From the NCBI GenBank assembly GCA_030770545.1, contig CM061109.1:12570001-12634000 (forward strand): 64,000 bases of DNA, written 5' to 3'. The number at the start of each line of letters is the position of its first letter. The first letter of the stretch is position 1. The translations under genes and the position numbers were made by a program. The notes below the pieces were generated by a model that was not told the DNA's origin, did no database searches, and saw only the letters and a list, made by a program, of their open reading frames with translations. The stretch is from Macropodus opercularis. Lineage: Eukaryota > Chordata > Actinopteri > Anabantiformes > Osphronemidae. Below are positions 24,401 to 37,177 of the stretch, one piece after another.

Positions 24401-25465
24401 TCTGATTCAAGTCCCCCCTCCTCCACCTTTACCCTCTCACCCTCCTCCCGTGTGAAAAGAAAGGCTTCAGCGTGGTGCACGTTTAATGCGAGCTGACACA
24501 AAGCAGTATCATGTTGGTTATTGTAGCAGACACTGTCGTTTGGATGTATGGTCATGTTTTGCATTTAGCCTATGCGGGCTGGCGCTGCTGCTGCTCCCTG
24601 TTGCAGACGGTGTCAAACCTCTGCAGTGACCTTACAAAAGTAATGTTTTAATTCATTTATGCATCTGCGAAGATAACTTGACATGTGGCCCAGCTACGTT
24701 GAAAGGAAACCAGAAAAATCCTTAACGATCAAAGCTGCAGCCTTTACTTGGTGACTTAACTGTGGTGCTGCTTAAACCACGGATTCAATTAACCACGACG
24801 CTCAGTTCTATTGAGCGTCTCTTATAGTAAATCTTTTTTCTGTATTTGACAATCCCCGTTTTTTGCTATGAATGGATGAGATCAATTGTGTGTGTTAAGT
24901 GTATAATTGAGCAAGAGGCAGGTGCTGCAAAATACACATGGCGGATCACATGGGGATCCCAAAAAGTGAAAAAGGCTCCCATCAATGGGATTCACACTTT
25001 GCACCATTATGTAATTTTTCAGCAAGTCTTTTGATTATTTTGATCGCATTTTTAGTTAAAGTGTTATATTAGTTTGTAGATAGGCAGTGGATTTTAAGAA
25101 TGTTTTTGTTCTTGCGTGCATGTACGATACACGCAAAAATGTGATACGTACATAAAATGTTACTTTAGAAAACCCCAAAAAGGAAATATGACAATGACAA
25201 TAAACTGCACTGGACTACCTCAAACTACATTTACACTGCACTAGTTGTACTGCGAGTATAGTATGAAATAGAAACGCCAGTCGAGCTAATAAAATCAACA
25301 AACCACTGCAAAGAAAATAAGCTTTTTCTCTAAAGAAATTCATTGTAATTGCGTGATCCAACCCCCCTCATCCAGCTGCAATATTTGCATGAATATATAA
25401 ATGTTTGCAATGTCAGATGCGGGTTGAAGAGCATCTTTTTAAATCAGCTCTCATCCAGGTAACAA

Positions 25466-25558
<93 letters not shown>
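25466..25558. repeat. (TTA)n microsatellite
   Basis: About 31 uninterrupted TTA units, read as poly-Asn on the minus strand. It lies only about 200 bp from the left candidate enhancer, so length changes would alter spacing within the regulatory interval. Confidence 0.98.
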
Positions 25559-25744
25559 GGTGTTGTTGTTTTCCGTAATATTCTCTGCCTCAGTTACTTT
25601 AATATGAAAGTCAGAACATATACAGTCCTTTGTGAAAGAACAGATCTGTGTATACCGTTCAGATGGGACTGCGCTGCTGCTGCTGGGAACATAAATCTGC
25701 CTACCTAGCTCTAGAAAGGCGCAGCTGCACATCCAAGAGGGTCA

Positions 25745-26060
25745 GTGTTATTTCGCTGTATTCTCCTCTTGATTATACGAGCTGAGCCCATCAAACCCAG
25801 CATAATTACAGTAATTTCGCCCTTATTTATTCTAATGCAGTTTCCTATCTCTGAGGTAATTATGAGCAATTTTTTTTCGCACGGAGGATCTTTCTGCGTT
25901 GACAAAAGAGATACTGCACTGAAAGAAATGTGCTGCTGCAATGGGGGGGAAAGCGAAATAGGTGTGCTGCCATTTCGTCACTGTTCCCTTAGACTTAGAC
26001 TATGTATAAGGCTGGCAAATTGCTTGCAGGTGTACATCACGGAATTGTCAATGCGAAGAG
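25745..26060. promoter_or_regulatory. candidate Dlx intergenic enhancer (I12b-like)
   Basis: Holds TAATTA at 25803-25808 (in CATAATTACAG) and 25857-25862 (GGTAATTATGAG), further AATT cores, and non-repetitive flanks. These are the kind of sites bound by Dlx proteins in the known intergenic enhancers. It lies 2.4 kb past the dlx1a stop. Assignment to I12b rather than I12a is a guess from order; an alignment with zebrafish or mouse I12b would settle it. Confidence 0.55.
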
Positions 26061-26689
26061 GCTTCAAAATTAGCAAAGCACAATGTAAGAGTAATGAAAG
26101 CACCGACTAAATTACAGAACAACTTGTTTTTCTCCTTATCCGGCGTTTCTTCTATAGGACAGAGAAGCTCCTTGCTTTGAAGTTAAATACGCTGCAAATG
26201 ATATATGTGTGTATTATGTGTGTATTTGTGCCTAAGTTCCAGGATAAGACAGATTTCTCTCTTTGACATATTATATATTAAGGAATCAGGAGCATTTGCC
26301 GACTTGGGCAACAATGGGAACAAATAAAAGCCGCAAGCGAGGGAATACATGGATAAACTAAGCCCATAAATCAAGTCTGGTTCCTGTTTTAATGATCACA
26401 AATGCATTCAGTCGACTCGCTCGGAGAAATTTAAGAAAAGTATTTAATACACACCTTTCAGCTTGAATGTGAAGAGGCAGGCTCCCTCCCAGGACTTTCA
26501 GAAAACAGCATGGAGGCAGACGAGCAGCAGCATCCTGCAGCAGACACAAGATGAGCTGAAATCCCTCTAAATGTGTCCCATGTGTTGGTCTACGCTATAG
26601 CAGCGCGGTGCAGAATATGACTGAAAATATCTACTTTATTTCCCCTCTTTATAGCTGATGGGGAAAAAAATGTGGATTATTAGCATAAA

Positions 26690-26870
26690 TGTTTACTCCT
26701 CATTACGCTGATGACATTGTGCACTCGAGATCTTGGTAATCTTTGGGGGAAATTATGAGTAATTTTTTTAAAATTTAAAGCAGCAGTTACCATGCAATTC
26801 AGACTAATTCTGCGTAGGCTCCACACGGATATAATTATCGTTGAGTCAAGATGTTAGGCTAAAGACTATG
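26690..26870. promoter_or_regulatory. candidate Dlx intergenic enhancer (I12a-like)
   Basis: An AT-rich but non-repetitive block with TCATTACGCTGATGAC, TGGTAATC, AATTATGAGTAATTT (26751-26765), CAGACTAATTCTG and ATATAATTATCG. It lies about 2.3 kb from the end of dlx2a. A core of about 30 bp at 26738-26769 resembles the core at 25845-25877 in the other candidate enhancer. Function and identity with I12a are inferred. Confidence 0.5.
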
Positions 26871-27357
26871 CATTGATATTCCCATTTATTATGTACATAC
26901 AACTTTGACAATGTTGATGCTTGAAATAGCGGGAAATTGTCTTGTGTAAAAATTACACCCCATATTAGGACATCTAAAATTGCGAAGAATTATATAGTAA
27001 TTGCAGGCTTTCAGATTTGAAAGCCAGAATGCTCAAACCAGAGCAAATGTGGATGAAATTACAGATCAGGGTATAAATTAGGATAGGGGGTATGGCATTT
27101 ACAAGTTGCCTAGGGAAATGCAGAAGTGTAAACCACAGCAGCTCTAATCCTTGAATGGAAAGTCACGTGGAACCAACGAAAACAAGGAAATCGTTTTAAT
27201 TTTCAGGAAGAGTTTAGTTCTAAAACCATTTATTGGTGAGTCTGGGCTCTTTGTTTCACGGCTACACAGCTAAGACCACATACGGTTAAACTGGCTAACG
27301 CTGGGCTGCTTTAAGCCATCAGGCCTATCGTGGTGCATCCTTTTATGTTGTGCAAAA

Positions 27358-27388
27358 CAAAAACAACAACAACAACAACAACAACAAA
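27358..27388. repeat. (AAC)n short tandem repeat
   Basis: Around ten AAC units within the dlx intergenic region, right of the candidate I12a-like element. Confidence 0.9.
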
Positions 27389-29156
27389 GACAGACTGAAT
27401 CTACAGAGGCCTACATGTGCGGTATAGAGGTCGACGTGTAATGTTGTGCTGGCACGTTGCACGGAGCCGCTGCATGCCTGGGCTCTGATCCTGACAGCCC
27501 CGGGGAGGAGACTCCATCACGGAGATACAGCAACCGCTGACAAGCTGCAGTCCTAATTATGTGCAAGGAAACGATCCCACTTTATGGCCCGTGGTAGTTT
27601 GAAGGCAAGCGTGTGGAGTAGACAGTGATGATCGTGAATGGAAACCACGTCTGTCTGTCTGTCTGTAGAAGTCTAACATGCTGTACAATCCCTGTGATGT
27701 GATGGGAGTGTACCTGTGTTTTCCATGTAACTTGCAGGCCCCACATAAATAATAATGCAGGCCAGAGATCAGAGGCTGCTGTAGCTCCGGGCTGTCGTGG
27801 AGCTAGCGCCTCTCTCCTGTTCTCTTGCTAGGCTGACTTCACAGAATGCCTGGAAAACGGCGCTTTGACTCCGCAGAGCCCCGGAGCCTTGTGCTCGTCC
27901 ATTTATTCTTCGTCGCTCTCTCACATACCGGGGCGTGTTGTCGCGCTGCCTCCAGTTCAGCTCAGCCTGCTATAGCTAATCATCCGCTGACGGAGCAGAA
28001 TAAAATACATTCAACCCGAGGAAACCGCAGCGTTATAGCCTGCACTCTACTCCCTGCACGTCAGGCCAACGCAAAACAATGCTCACAAATAGTATTTCAC
28101 TCGAGAAAGCTTAACTACCGCTATGCACACGTGGACTTAAGCTAAAGTTAGCATACAATCCAACTGGTACATTGTTGTCGTCCCTGGGCACGAGTAACGG
28201 TTGCTAAGCAACACGGCTAGCATTAAAGTAATTGCCATACTATCCTAGGCTACTTTCATTATGCATTAAACTGTGTCTTTTTCGATGTCTTTCCTCATAA
28301 CACAACAAAATACATAATTCAATCCAAATAAAAAAAGGAGGACGTGTTTTCATGCGGGCTGAAAAAGGCGCAGCACTAACTCAAGATATTTACAAAATTA
28401 ATTGCTAAAATTGTCTTTCAATATTCAATACATTTTATTCCAGAGCGTATGCAAAAAATAATTTATAAATACCTGTTAATAAAGAAAATGAGAAATGCAT
28501 GTACACAGGAAACGTTTTTATTTAAATAGTGTCTGGCCATATGTGGAACATTGCTAAAATAAATAAGACAAAAATACAATTGAGTGTGATACAACTAAAT
28601 TAGAGGGCAGGACAATCAGTAGCTTGCGGTGGATTTACCAATAGCCTAAAAAGAGTCAAAGCGTCATGGGCTGTCAAAAAGCTGTGGTGATATTTACAAA
28701 CGTATCATACACTTACCCCATCATAGGATGTTCAAATCAACTAATGACATGCGGAATGAATGAAAGGTGGGCACAACAAAATGAGGTCATAGTGAAAAAG
28801 GCACGATACAGTTAACTTGTGCTACATTTGTGACAGGTTGTCCTGCGATGGTTTTATTTTGCAGGAATGGTAAAAAGTGACGTCCGCGTAAAAGTGGGCT
28901 CGCGCCCAGCAGGCTGTGATTGCTTTGGGAAACAGTGGTTCATTCATCCCTCGACATAAACAAAATAAATAAATACAAAAATAACTGTAGAAATCTGTGT
29001 CTAACATCTGCCAGCGCGAACGCTGGAAAAGGTCCGTGAACCTTTCAGGCTCCACACGCTTCTCCTACGCACACACGAGGTCTGTAAATGAAGGTATTGG
29101 CATTTTTCACCAGTATTTTCCGATTTAAACCCGATGTTATATTTTCTTTCGTTTTT

Positions 29157-30460
29157 TCAGAATATCGTCCCAGCGCTTAAGGTGGAGTTGTGGTGGTGCT
29201 GGACCAGAGGAGGTTGCAGATGCGTGGTAGAGTTCGTGGATGAGTACCAGGAGTAGTTTGCCAAAAAGGACGTCGTGTTGGGAGGGCTGCTGCTTTGAGG
29301 TAAACTGGAGTTGACACTGTTCATTCTTTGAGTATGTGGAAAGTCCCAGGCAGTAGTTGGCGGAGACGCGCAGGGGGGAGATTCGCTGGAAGCAACGTGT
29401 TGCTCTGGAGGGATCTCTCCGTTTTTCCACAACTTCTTGAACTTGGAGCGGCGATTTTGAAACCATATTTTTACCTGGAGAAAAAAAAAGCAAAAACAAA
29501 CATAAGCTCAACGTTAGTCTGTATTTTGGTCTTTGTTTTTCTACATAACGCTGGGTGGGAACCCGTGTTTGAGAGGTACCCACCTGTGTTTGCGTAAGGC
29601 CCAATGAAGCTGCCAGCTCGGCCCTTTCTGGTAGAGCCAAATACTGCGTCTTTTGAAACCTCCGTTGAAGTGCAGCCAGTTGGAAGCTGGAATAAATGGT
29701 TCTTGGTTTCCTGACCTTCTTTGGTTTTCCATTAACCATCCGGATTTCTGGCTCGCTTTCTTCTTTCTCTGAAGAAAGATTCAAATACAGTTTATTTTAG
29801 ACATATATAGGCTTACGATGTGTGTTTGGCTTCCTTGTAAACAAAACATCTGGTTTGATCACAACTTAATATTACATCGCTAAGGAAATAAATGATAAAA
29901 GTTGCTTGAAGTTGTCCAACTTGCTTGAAAGTTGAAAGCTTGCAAAAATACCACTGATTTTGACGTCTGCGCATTTGTGCAAGTCAAGTATACGCTTGAT
30001 CATCTCCTACTACGTTATAATTATCCTGTCAGTTACGTGCATGATTCAACTTGCTCATCGGATGCCATGAGCAAACTTTGACGTTTGGTCTCAAGCAAAA
30101 GTGTGCGTTGTATTTCCATGCATTAAAATAAATAAAGAAACAATCCTTACCCGTTTCAGCTGGAGTGGGAGAAGGGTTGGAGCCGTAAGAACTATATGCG
30201 TTATACGAGGAATTGAACCCAAGGTCGTATGACTTTGCATTGTATGGCACAGTGCTGCTGTGGTACTGGTAGGAGCCGAGTTGGCCGAATGGCGACTCTG
30301 CGCAGTGGCCTGGCTGCTGGCTGTTGTAATAGCTGCTGTCCGTCGCCGTTGACACCGGGAGAGTCGGGGACTCCTGCGATTTGTGCAAGCTGTGGTAGTT
30401 GCTTGAGGTAATCTGGTTCGAATGCATATCAGTATTTAAGTTCTCAAAAACCCCGGTCAT
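29157..30460 (-). CDS. dlx2a: dlx2a, Distal-less homeobox protein Dlx2
   Basis: Homeodomain transcription factor, partner paralogue of Dlx1 in forebrain interneuron and branchial-arch neural-crest development. Exons on the minus strand: 30460-30151, 29768-29584, 29474-29157 (stop), giving 270 residues. The start MTGVFENLNTDMHS and MVNGKPKKVRKPRTIYSSF are typical of fish Dlx2. The homeodomain is intact: QLAALQRRFQKTQYLAL, then VKIWFQNRRSKFKK with recognition helix WFQNRRSK. The tail includes WDFPHTQRMNSVNS, FLANYSWYSSTNSTTHL and the terminal STLSAGTIF. Both introns are GT-AG (382 bp and 109 bp). Intron 2 sits at the same homeodomain position as in dlx1a, and exon 1 has the same length (310 bp) and phase. 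A CCAAT box (30708-30712) and ATAAATG (complement of 30664-30670) lie upstream. Confidence 0.97.
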
Positions 30461-30659
30461 CGTCGAGTTGGAGCGGAGCCGCCTCGTTAAGCTGTGCGCA
30501 GGAGCCGCAAAACCGCCAGTTGAAGACGCAGCTGAAACGTTGGACTGATGACGCCTTTTCGTGAGTCCAAACGCATCCCCGTGTAAAGTGTAGAAAAAGC
30601 AGCGGAAGGTGTGTCCCCCTCACAGTGGCATGCGATTATCTGCCACGGCCAGCGGTGGG

Positions 30660-30715
30660 AGCGCATTTATGAGAGAGTGAGAGGTAGAGCTACTGCGTCT
30701 GAGGCAACCAATGAG
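30660..30715 (-). promoter_or_regulatory. dlx2a: dlx2a proximal promoter candidates
   Basis: A TATA-like ATAAATG on the minus strand (complement of 30664-30670) lies 38 bp downstream, in the sense of dlx2a, of a CCAAT box on the plus strand at 30708-30712. This puts transcription start near 30635 and a 5'UTR of about 175 bases. Inferred from motif spacing. Confidence 0.4.
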
Positions 30716-33700
30716 TAAGCGCTGCACGACTGACTACTCCCCACCGCGTCCACCCTCCATTATTTGTTCAGCGCTGTCTGTCCCGCTTGTCTGCAGAGAC
30801 TTTCCCATCAAAGTGTTTTAAATGGGATCAGAGAAAAGTGCCATGACCGAGCTTACAGGCCCAACAGGCCCGGCCTTCACCCCGCAAACGCAGACGGAGT
30901 AAATGGCCAAGCAGCGCGCAGCCAGAGAAGATACAGCACAACTTCAGCACCAGGACAGACAGCGTTCATTTGATGGAGCAACCTCCCTTCGGATTAGTCC
31001 CCAGGCTTTGAAATGTGTACTCATCAATTTAGCAAATCTGGTTTAAAGGGACCATGTGAGACCTTTGCTGGGTCAACAGGTATTTTTCACGAATTTCACA
31101 AAATAAACATAACAACCATAAACAAAAGACGTAGATAACGGACAAACAATAAGGGACAGAACCACAGGGATCATCATAATGTTGCTGCACATCCAATCTA
31201 GTGAACGAGACGAGTAATGGAGACAACCACAGCGCCCTCATGTGTTAAGAATCGGACTTTTCAGCCCTTCGCCATTATTTTCTTCACTTAGTGCACAGCC
31301 GCAGAGACGCGCCAGTATAAACGTCACCTCCGTTCACCGACAGCATGGTCATAGTTCACATGAGCGCGTTTCACTTCTGGATCTTTACTTGGTTTCAAGT
31401 CTTGGTTCGCAGTTCACATATTTTTTTAACCTGGACACAGAAACATGTGGCGGCAGAGCTGCTGTGCGTTTGTCAGTCGACACGAGGTGGCAGCATAGTT
31501 CTGTGAATCTAAGCATCTGCCACCAATGGCTCCCTCAGTTTCTCATAGTGCTACTGGATGTACTGATCAGACTAACGGGCAAACTGTGAGCAGCCATTAG
31601 TTTAGTCAGATTAAACAGTACTACTGACAAACTGACCGAGAAAATACCTCAGTTTGACCAAAGGCTGCGTTCAGCGCAATGAGACTGCATCTCCTTCAAG
31701 CAATACAAGAACATGACAACAAATATAAAATCAAAGGGACATTTTAGTGGTTTAGAGATACACAGTGACTGGAGCTAGTGGTCTGAGTCAGTGCTGCCAC
31801 AGGGGAGACGTACCGAAGCCAAAGATGACACGACTGAACGTTTTAATTTCATTTGTCAGGAAAAAGCTCTGCAGTTATTACTCGGATTCAGTGAATCGTC
31901 TTCCTTTTCGATCAAGTTCATGCTCGACGGGGTTTAACTTACAAAACCTTTGTCCATTTTATCAGTGCGCTTCTCTGGTGGCTTTTGCAGCAGGACCTCC
32001 AGCTCCAGCCCAGGGAGGCTTCTATCTGCCTATTGTTTTCCTGAAAGGCGAACAATCCTCTCCCACCACGGCCCGTTGGGGCTGCATGTCACTGCTCATT
32101 AGTGGAGCACAGTGTCTGCATTCAGCTGCCTGGCATCAGAGCCGGAACAGGCAGAAATTCTTCAGACAGAGTCACGTAGAAGCTAAAGAAGATTTCGTCT
32201 CTAATTAATCATTCTCATCGTTACCAGTGGAAGTCATGTGAGCAATTATCTTCCCTATTCAGGACTCTTTTCATCAAAGGTTTGCTTGATGAGGTTCTTT
32301 GATGGCTGGTGAATTTTGAAATTGTGAATGGGAGGCTTTATTGCAGTTTTTGGGGTAAGACTAACACAAATTTAAGACTTGTTTCTGGCAGCTTCTTAAA
32401 TAGCTCCGTGAGTTTTCTCCAGTAACCTGATTTAGTTACTTTTTTGGATAGTAAAACTTGACAACAGATCTGTGCAATAGATCTTATCACGCTTGGTCTT
32501 CCAGCCTGTGAAATAAGTAGCTGTTGTTGCTGCATTAGCGTTGCGTCACATGTAAGTTGTCATGTGCAGTTCGCTGATTCTAAGTTTAATGTTCTACTCT
32601 GTGCTGGAGAGCAGCTGGTATAGTTGAGCCTCCCAGTGTTCAACGATGTGGAAACAATGCAAAATGACAGGACACAGATGTAAGCAGCTAATGCAAATGT
32701 TGCCAGAAACCTCTTGGCTTTAGTTTAGACTGCACCTCTACTCCATCTTTCCTTACAGTGCTTATTGTTTTGCCTTTATTCATTTGTTGGGAGAAATTTT
32801 GAATAAATGAATGGAAACCAATCCCTTGTCTTCTCTACTGACATAAATAATTTAGCTTGAAATGCATTATTAAAATACACATACGCATTATTTATTGAAG
32901 ACTGGCCTTACTTTACTAATATCAATGTAACATTGTGGAATGACTCATGCAAAGACTTTCACTTTCATTATCACTTCTTTAAAACCTGTGGGATTAGATT
33001 TGAAACTAAATGGCTTGCAACAAAAAGTCAAATTATCTCAGGTAGACACCAGAAGTCTTTTCAGTGTCTTTTGTCATGAAAATAAGATTAAGATGACACA
33101 GTGAACAATAACACAATCTACTTTACTTAATACATCCAATCAAATGTTTTCTCACTGTTTGACATCTCCTATTGGAAACATTCTTTGCTTGTCCACAATG
33201 TATTATAAATACTGACAGTGTGGTTTATTGGAGTCATAACATGTGAAGAGAAAACATGCACATGAAATAGAAATCCCTGTTGAAATTATAATTGGTTTTA
33301 ACCTGCAGGTATCAAAGTGCACCAAACAGGAAGTCGATGTGCAAAACAACAATCCTGACATTTTGAGGAGTTATTGATTTCGAGCATCTATTACCGTGGT
33401 TTTGTGTCTCACAGAAACATAAAATCCACAATGCAATACTCAAATCGTTTCCAGTGACACACAACGCGATAAGCGTTGAAAAACAAAGACTGAAAGAAAT
33501 TAACATAACAACATCACAGTTGGTGCTTTTTTAAACAGGCAGTGGTCCAAAACAAAAGCACCTGGAGATACAGAAGCACGAGCAGAAGGGAAGAGGGACT
33601 CTGGAACGGACGCTGCTCTTAATATTAACCTCTCTATTCAGATACAGAACTGCTGCTGATTTCAGGACATGGTGTGAAATCCTAAACTCTGCCTGCATGA

Positions 33701-35276
33701 GCCATTATGTGCAGAACAATGGCGATGATGTTTTAATGATCGTTGCAGGAAAGCTGAGGCGTAACAGGACGCATCCCACACGGATCCACTGCAGATTGAA
33801 GGTGTCTCATATTTTATGCAGGATAACATCAGATTTTGAGATTTCTTTTCATTCCCATGCGCGTGTGAACCACACATCAGATCCTTACTTCTGGTATTAT
33901 TGCACATTTAAGCATAACATATGTAAAGGTTTTTATACACGTCACACAAATGTATCTAAATGTATTTACTTCTCTTGTGATGTTATGAATGTGACGTGAT
34001 ACAGGCTGTGTTTCCCACTGTATTCAGGGCCAACAGGAGCAGGAACGGCTCTGTCGTGACTAATGCAGGCAGGTTTCAGGCCCAGAAGACTCGTTAGCAG
34101 TTGGTGGATTCTCCTCACTTATTTCCTGCTGAGTCTCCTGGAGCATTGATCACCATGACAACTCAAGTCACAATACAATCTCAAATCTCACAAATGAATG
34201 TCTTTTAAACAAACCATAGGCGACTTTACATTTACCCTTCTACAGAGTATTGTGGCACAAATTCAGCAAATCAAATCGCCTTGTGTCCTGGCCAACGTGG
34301 AAATGATCTACCAATTGTTGCTTGACCTCTCCGTTTGAAAGGTCGGCCCGGTCTGCGCGGCTGTGGAGACAAACGGAGGTTAAGTTGGAAACCTCCAGCG
34401 TGGTGTCTGAGCGTTTCCTTAGAATTAGTCACGTCGGCTTTTCCCCTGATGAGATGTTATTTTTAACAACAAAGCCCCTTAATGACGAACGCTGGTACAA
34501 TAACAGCTGGAAGGAAGTTCTGAGTTTGGGGCTGCTAACAGACGTGAGGTTAATGTTTGATGAGCCACGTCGGGACAATTTGAGTTAAAGTTCACTGCTA
34601 TGCCTGGATTTCTTCTCACTAGGCTGCTGGGAGAGTAGCAAAACACACTTATGGAAAATCATCTGTTTATTATGTGATCAGAGTTCCTAAACCTCTGCCT
34701 GCTGTAAAACCTGACTGTTTTGCCAGCCCTAGCGGAGGAATCCCCATAATTCTGTTCCTGAGAAGGAATTCAGAGAGGTCTGCGAGGTCCTGCTCCTGCA
34801 TTGTTAATTCAGTGGCACACCCCCCACCCCGGGACCCGCAAATGGACGCGTCCCTTTGTGTGAGGGGAGTGGAGCAGATTTACTGTGGATGGCCTCCCCA
34901 CAAAGGACCACGCCACTGTCACAACAAGACCAGGATCAGCTGCTCCCACTTTCACACAGTATGATTTAACGCCGCGCTTCACGCAGCCACTGATGCAGAC
35001 CTAAGTCCCGCAGTCACTCAGAATCAGAACGGGAAAACGCTGACAGACAGTTACTTTGGACTCATTTATCTTTTAATTCTGTTGTGTCTTCAACATGATT
35101 TACTTTCTTGTCACATGCACTTTTCCTCTGCCCAGTGCACACTGTGGGCATGTTGTGTTGCCCCTTTGATAACGTATGGGTTTGGTTTTCTCCACCCGTC
35201 TCTGTTATGGTGACTTCATTACACTGAAACTTAAGGAGCTGGCCCGTCTGTCTCACTAAGGCTTGAGTTTCAGAGC

Positions 35277-35299
35277 TACACACACACACACACACACAT
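35277..35299. repeat. (AC)n short microsatellite
   Basis: About eleven AC units. No associated gene. Confidence 0.9.
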
Positions 35300-36999
35300 T
35301 TGTGTGCTGTATAAATGTTTTATCTCTAGGATGATACAGATTCCAGTATTACAGGAATCCTCAACATAAGGTATTGTTGCAAACGTGCAGTATAGGACAT
35401 GTTCGCTGTTTCAAATGCCTCCTTCCCTTTCTGATCAGTTTGGACCTGGTATCTTCCACGAGTCTCACTGAACGTGCAGCTGAAGAAGAAGACCCTTCTG
35501 TCTCACCAAGATTCTCACAGAGATAGAAAAAAGCAAATGAACAGACCAGAAGATAACTGAAGTCAGCCTTTACATGTGAAATATTCCCCTTTTTCACGCT
35601 TTCTTTAATTTGATTTGTTTGACGAGAAGAAACGTTTGTTAATTTGCTTTTTACTGGTTAGTGTTCTCATTTAACCAAGTCGAGAGCTCCGGTTCTCTAC
35701 GCATGTGTGAAACTCAATACCTTCACCACTGATTTGACCGTTGGGGGGTCACACAGACCCTTCTCTTCTCAAGCCAGCGTTCGTTTTTGTTCACACTAAA
35801 GTGCAGCTAATCTGTGAAGAAAGGCCTCGTCACCTGCAGGGGTTCACCTGTTCTCTCTGGTTTCTCTCTTCCCACTGGCCCGAGACAACACACGGCAGGT
35901 TCACCTCCTCCCATCTCATCTTACACATGAAAGTGCTTTTTCTACGGCTGGTTGAGCTCAGGTGAAGACACTTAAATGCCCTTTTCCCACAGGGACACTG
36001 GGGTTTTAAACAAGCTCGAAGCAGTTAGATCCTTATTTCTTTGTTTAATATGTATGTTATTACCAAACCAGCGCAGTTTTTTGTCTAATTTATTAATCTA
36101 ATACTGACTATTACATGTACATGACTGTGTGTACATGCAGATTACGCTACTTTATGGTGAGTGGTTTGAGTATCGTTAAACTGTTTAATTTTGAAATAAT
36201 TTATTTTAATTTAACTTTAAAAATGAATCCGTTCTGTCTAGACGCCAACGTTGACTCGGCCACTCAGCAAAACAACCGGTCGTGTTTCTGGCAGCAGTCG
36301 GTGGACTTGACACTGAGGTTTACTGGAGAAACTCTGTGACATCACTGACCAGGCCTGTGAAGTGTTAAGTATCGGATGCATGTCACCAAAGTTTGGCAAC
36401 AGAGATGCCTTTCACATAACTTACATTAGAACATCCCAAGTCATTTGCTGCAATTAGGAATGTGGTTCAGACCCGACTTCACCCCCTGCGCCTGCGGAGC
36501 TCCTTCGAATCCCAACAATGGCCACATTGTGGTGTGTTCTGTTGTGTGATTGTGGCCCAGGCTGGCTCGAACTTCAGCAGTGCCATCAAACAGCAGCAGA
36601 CACAGTGGGAGGAGTGAGGAGGCCATACAATGAAGCTGTTTCAGGTTGGGAAGATAACCCACACTGGATCCTCACGGCTGCTCGGTGGGATCCCCTCATA
36701 TGCCGCCTGTATAGAAACATCTTCAGCCTTAGGCTATGTTAAGTTTCCTTATGTTTTACCAGATCATAACCCTTCAGAAGACCTTTAATGGCAAAAGTGG
36801 ATGAGAAGGCTGCCAGAGGTTTTGACATAAAATAAAAAAAAGGGTTGTTGACTTTCCTCTGGTGACTGAAGATCTCACGTATTCTATGACCAGGGCGTCA
36901 CAAAATCTGCTTGTAATAGAGATGAATTATTTAGGAGGCGTTGCTAATAAAAGCACACGTTAATAATTCAGATTTTCTTGGTTTTAGGGCCCGTAAATG

Positions 37000-37177
37000 T
37001 GCCTCTCACTCCGCCCTGCTGCTCCGCCTGCTGGGGGCGCTGCAGAGCAGGACGGAGCCGGGACTCGCGGCGCAGCAGCCGCAGCCTCCAGTCACACTGC
37101 GCCGGGCTGACCGGTGATGAGCGGCGGCCTGTGCGGCGCTAAACCCTGGACCGCTGGCACATCTGGACCGCGCTGCG
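37000..37177 (+). promoter_or_regulatory. itga6a: itga6a CpG-rich promoter/5'UTR
   Basis: GC and CpG density rises sharply just before the itga6a ATG, with runs such as GGCGCTGCAGAGC and GACTCGCGGCGC, in contrast with AT-rich flanks. No TATA box. This suits a CpG-island type promoter; the transcription start is not determined. Confidence 0.5.

Larger units (their letters stand above)
24401..29156. other. dlx1a-dlx2a intergenic region
   Basis: Non-coding DNA between the convergent dlx pair. It includes the dlx2a 3'UTR at its right end (candidate antisense AATAAA signals at 28853-28858 and 28517-28522), a TTA microsatellite (25466-25558), an AAC repeat (27358-27388), CTGT units (27649-27666) and two candidate enhancers listed separately. 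The frame 27846-28145 has no recognisable protein and is not accepted as a gene. In other vertebrates this interval carries enhancers I12a and I12b. Confidence 0.75.
30716..37177. other. intergenic, dlx2a to itga6a
   Basis: About 6.5 kb with no gene I can support. Short open frames (for example 31242-31589, 31765-32208, 34322-34588) carry no recognisable domains and no consistent codon pattern. An (AC)n run is at 35277-35299. The last about 180 bp (37000-37177) is GC-rich and CpG-rich and is the likely itga6a 5'UTR and promoter. Further dlx2a or itga6a regulatory DNA is likely but I cannot mark it. Confidence 0.6.

Noticed and set aside
25451..25732. Minus-strand frame with poly-Asn
   Set aside because: Product of the TTA microsatellite.
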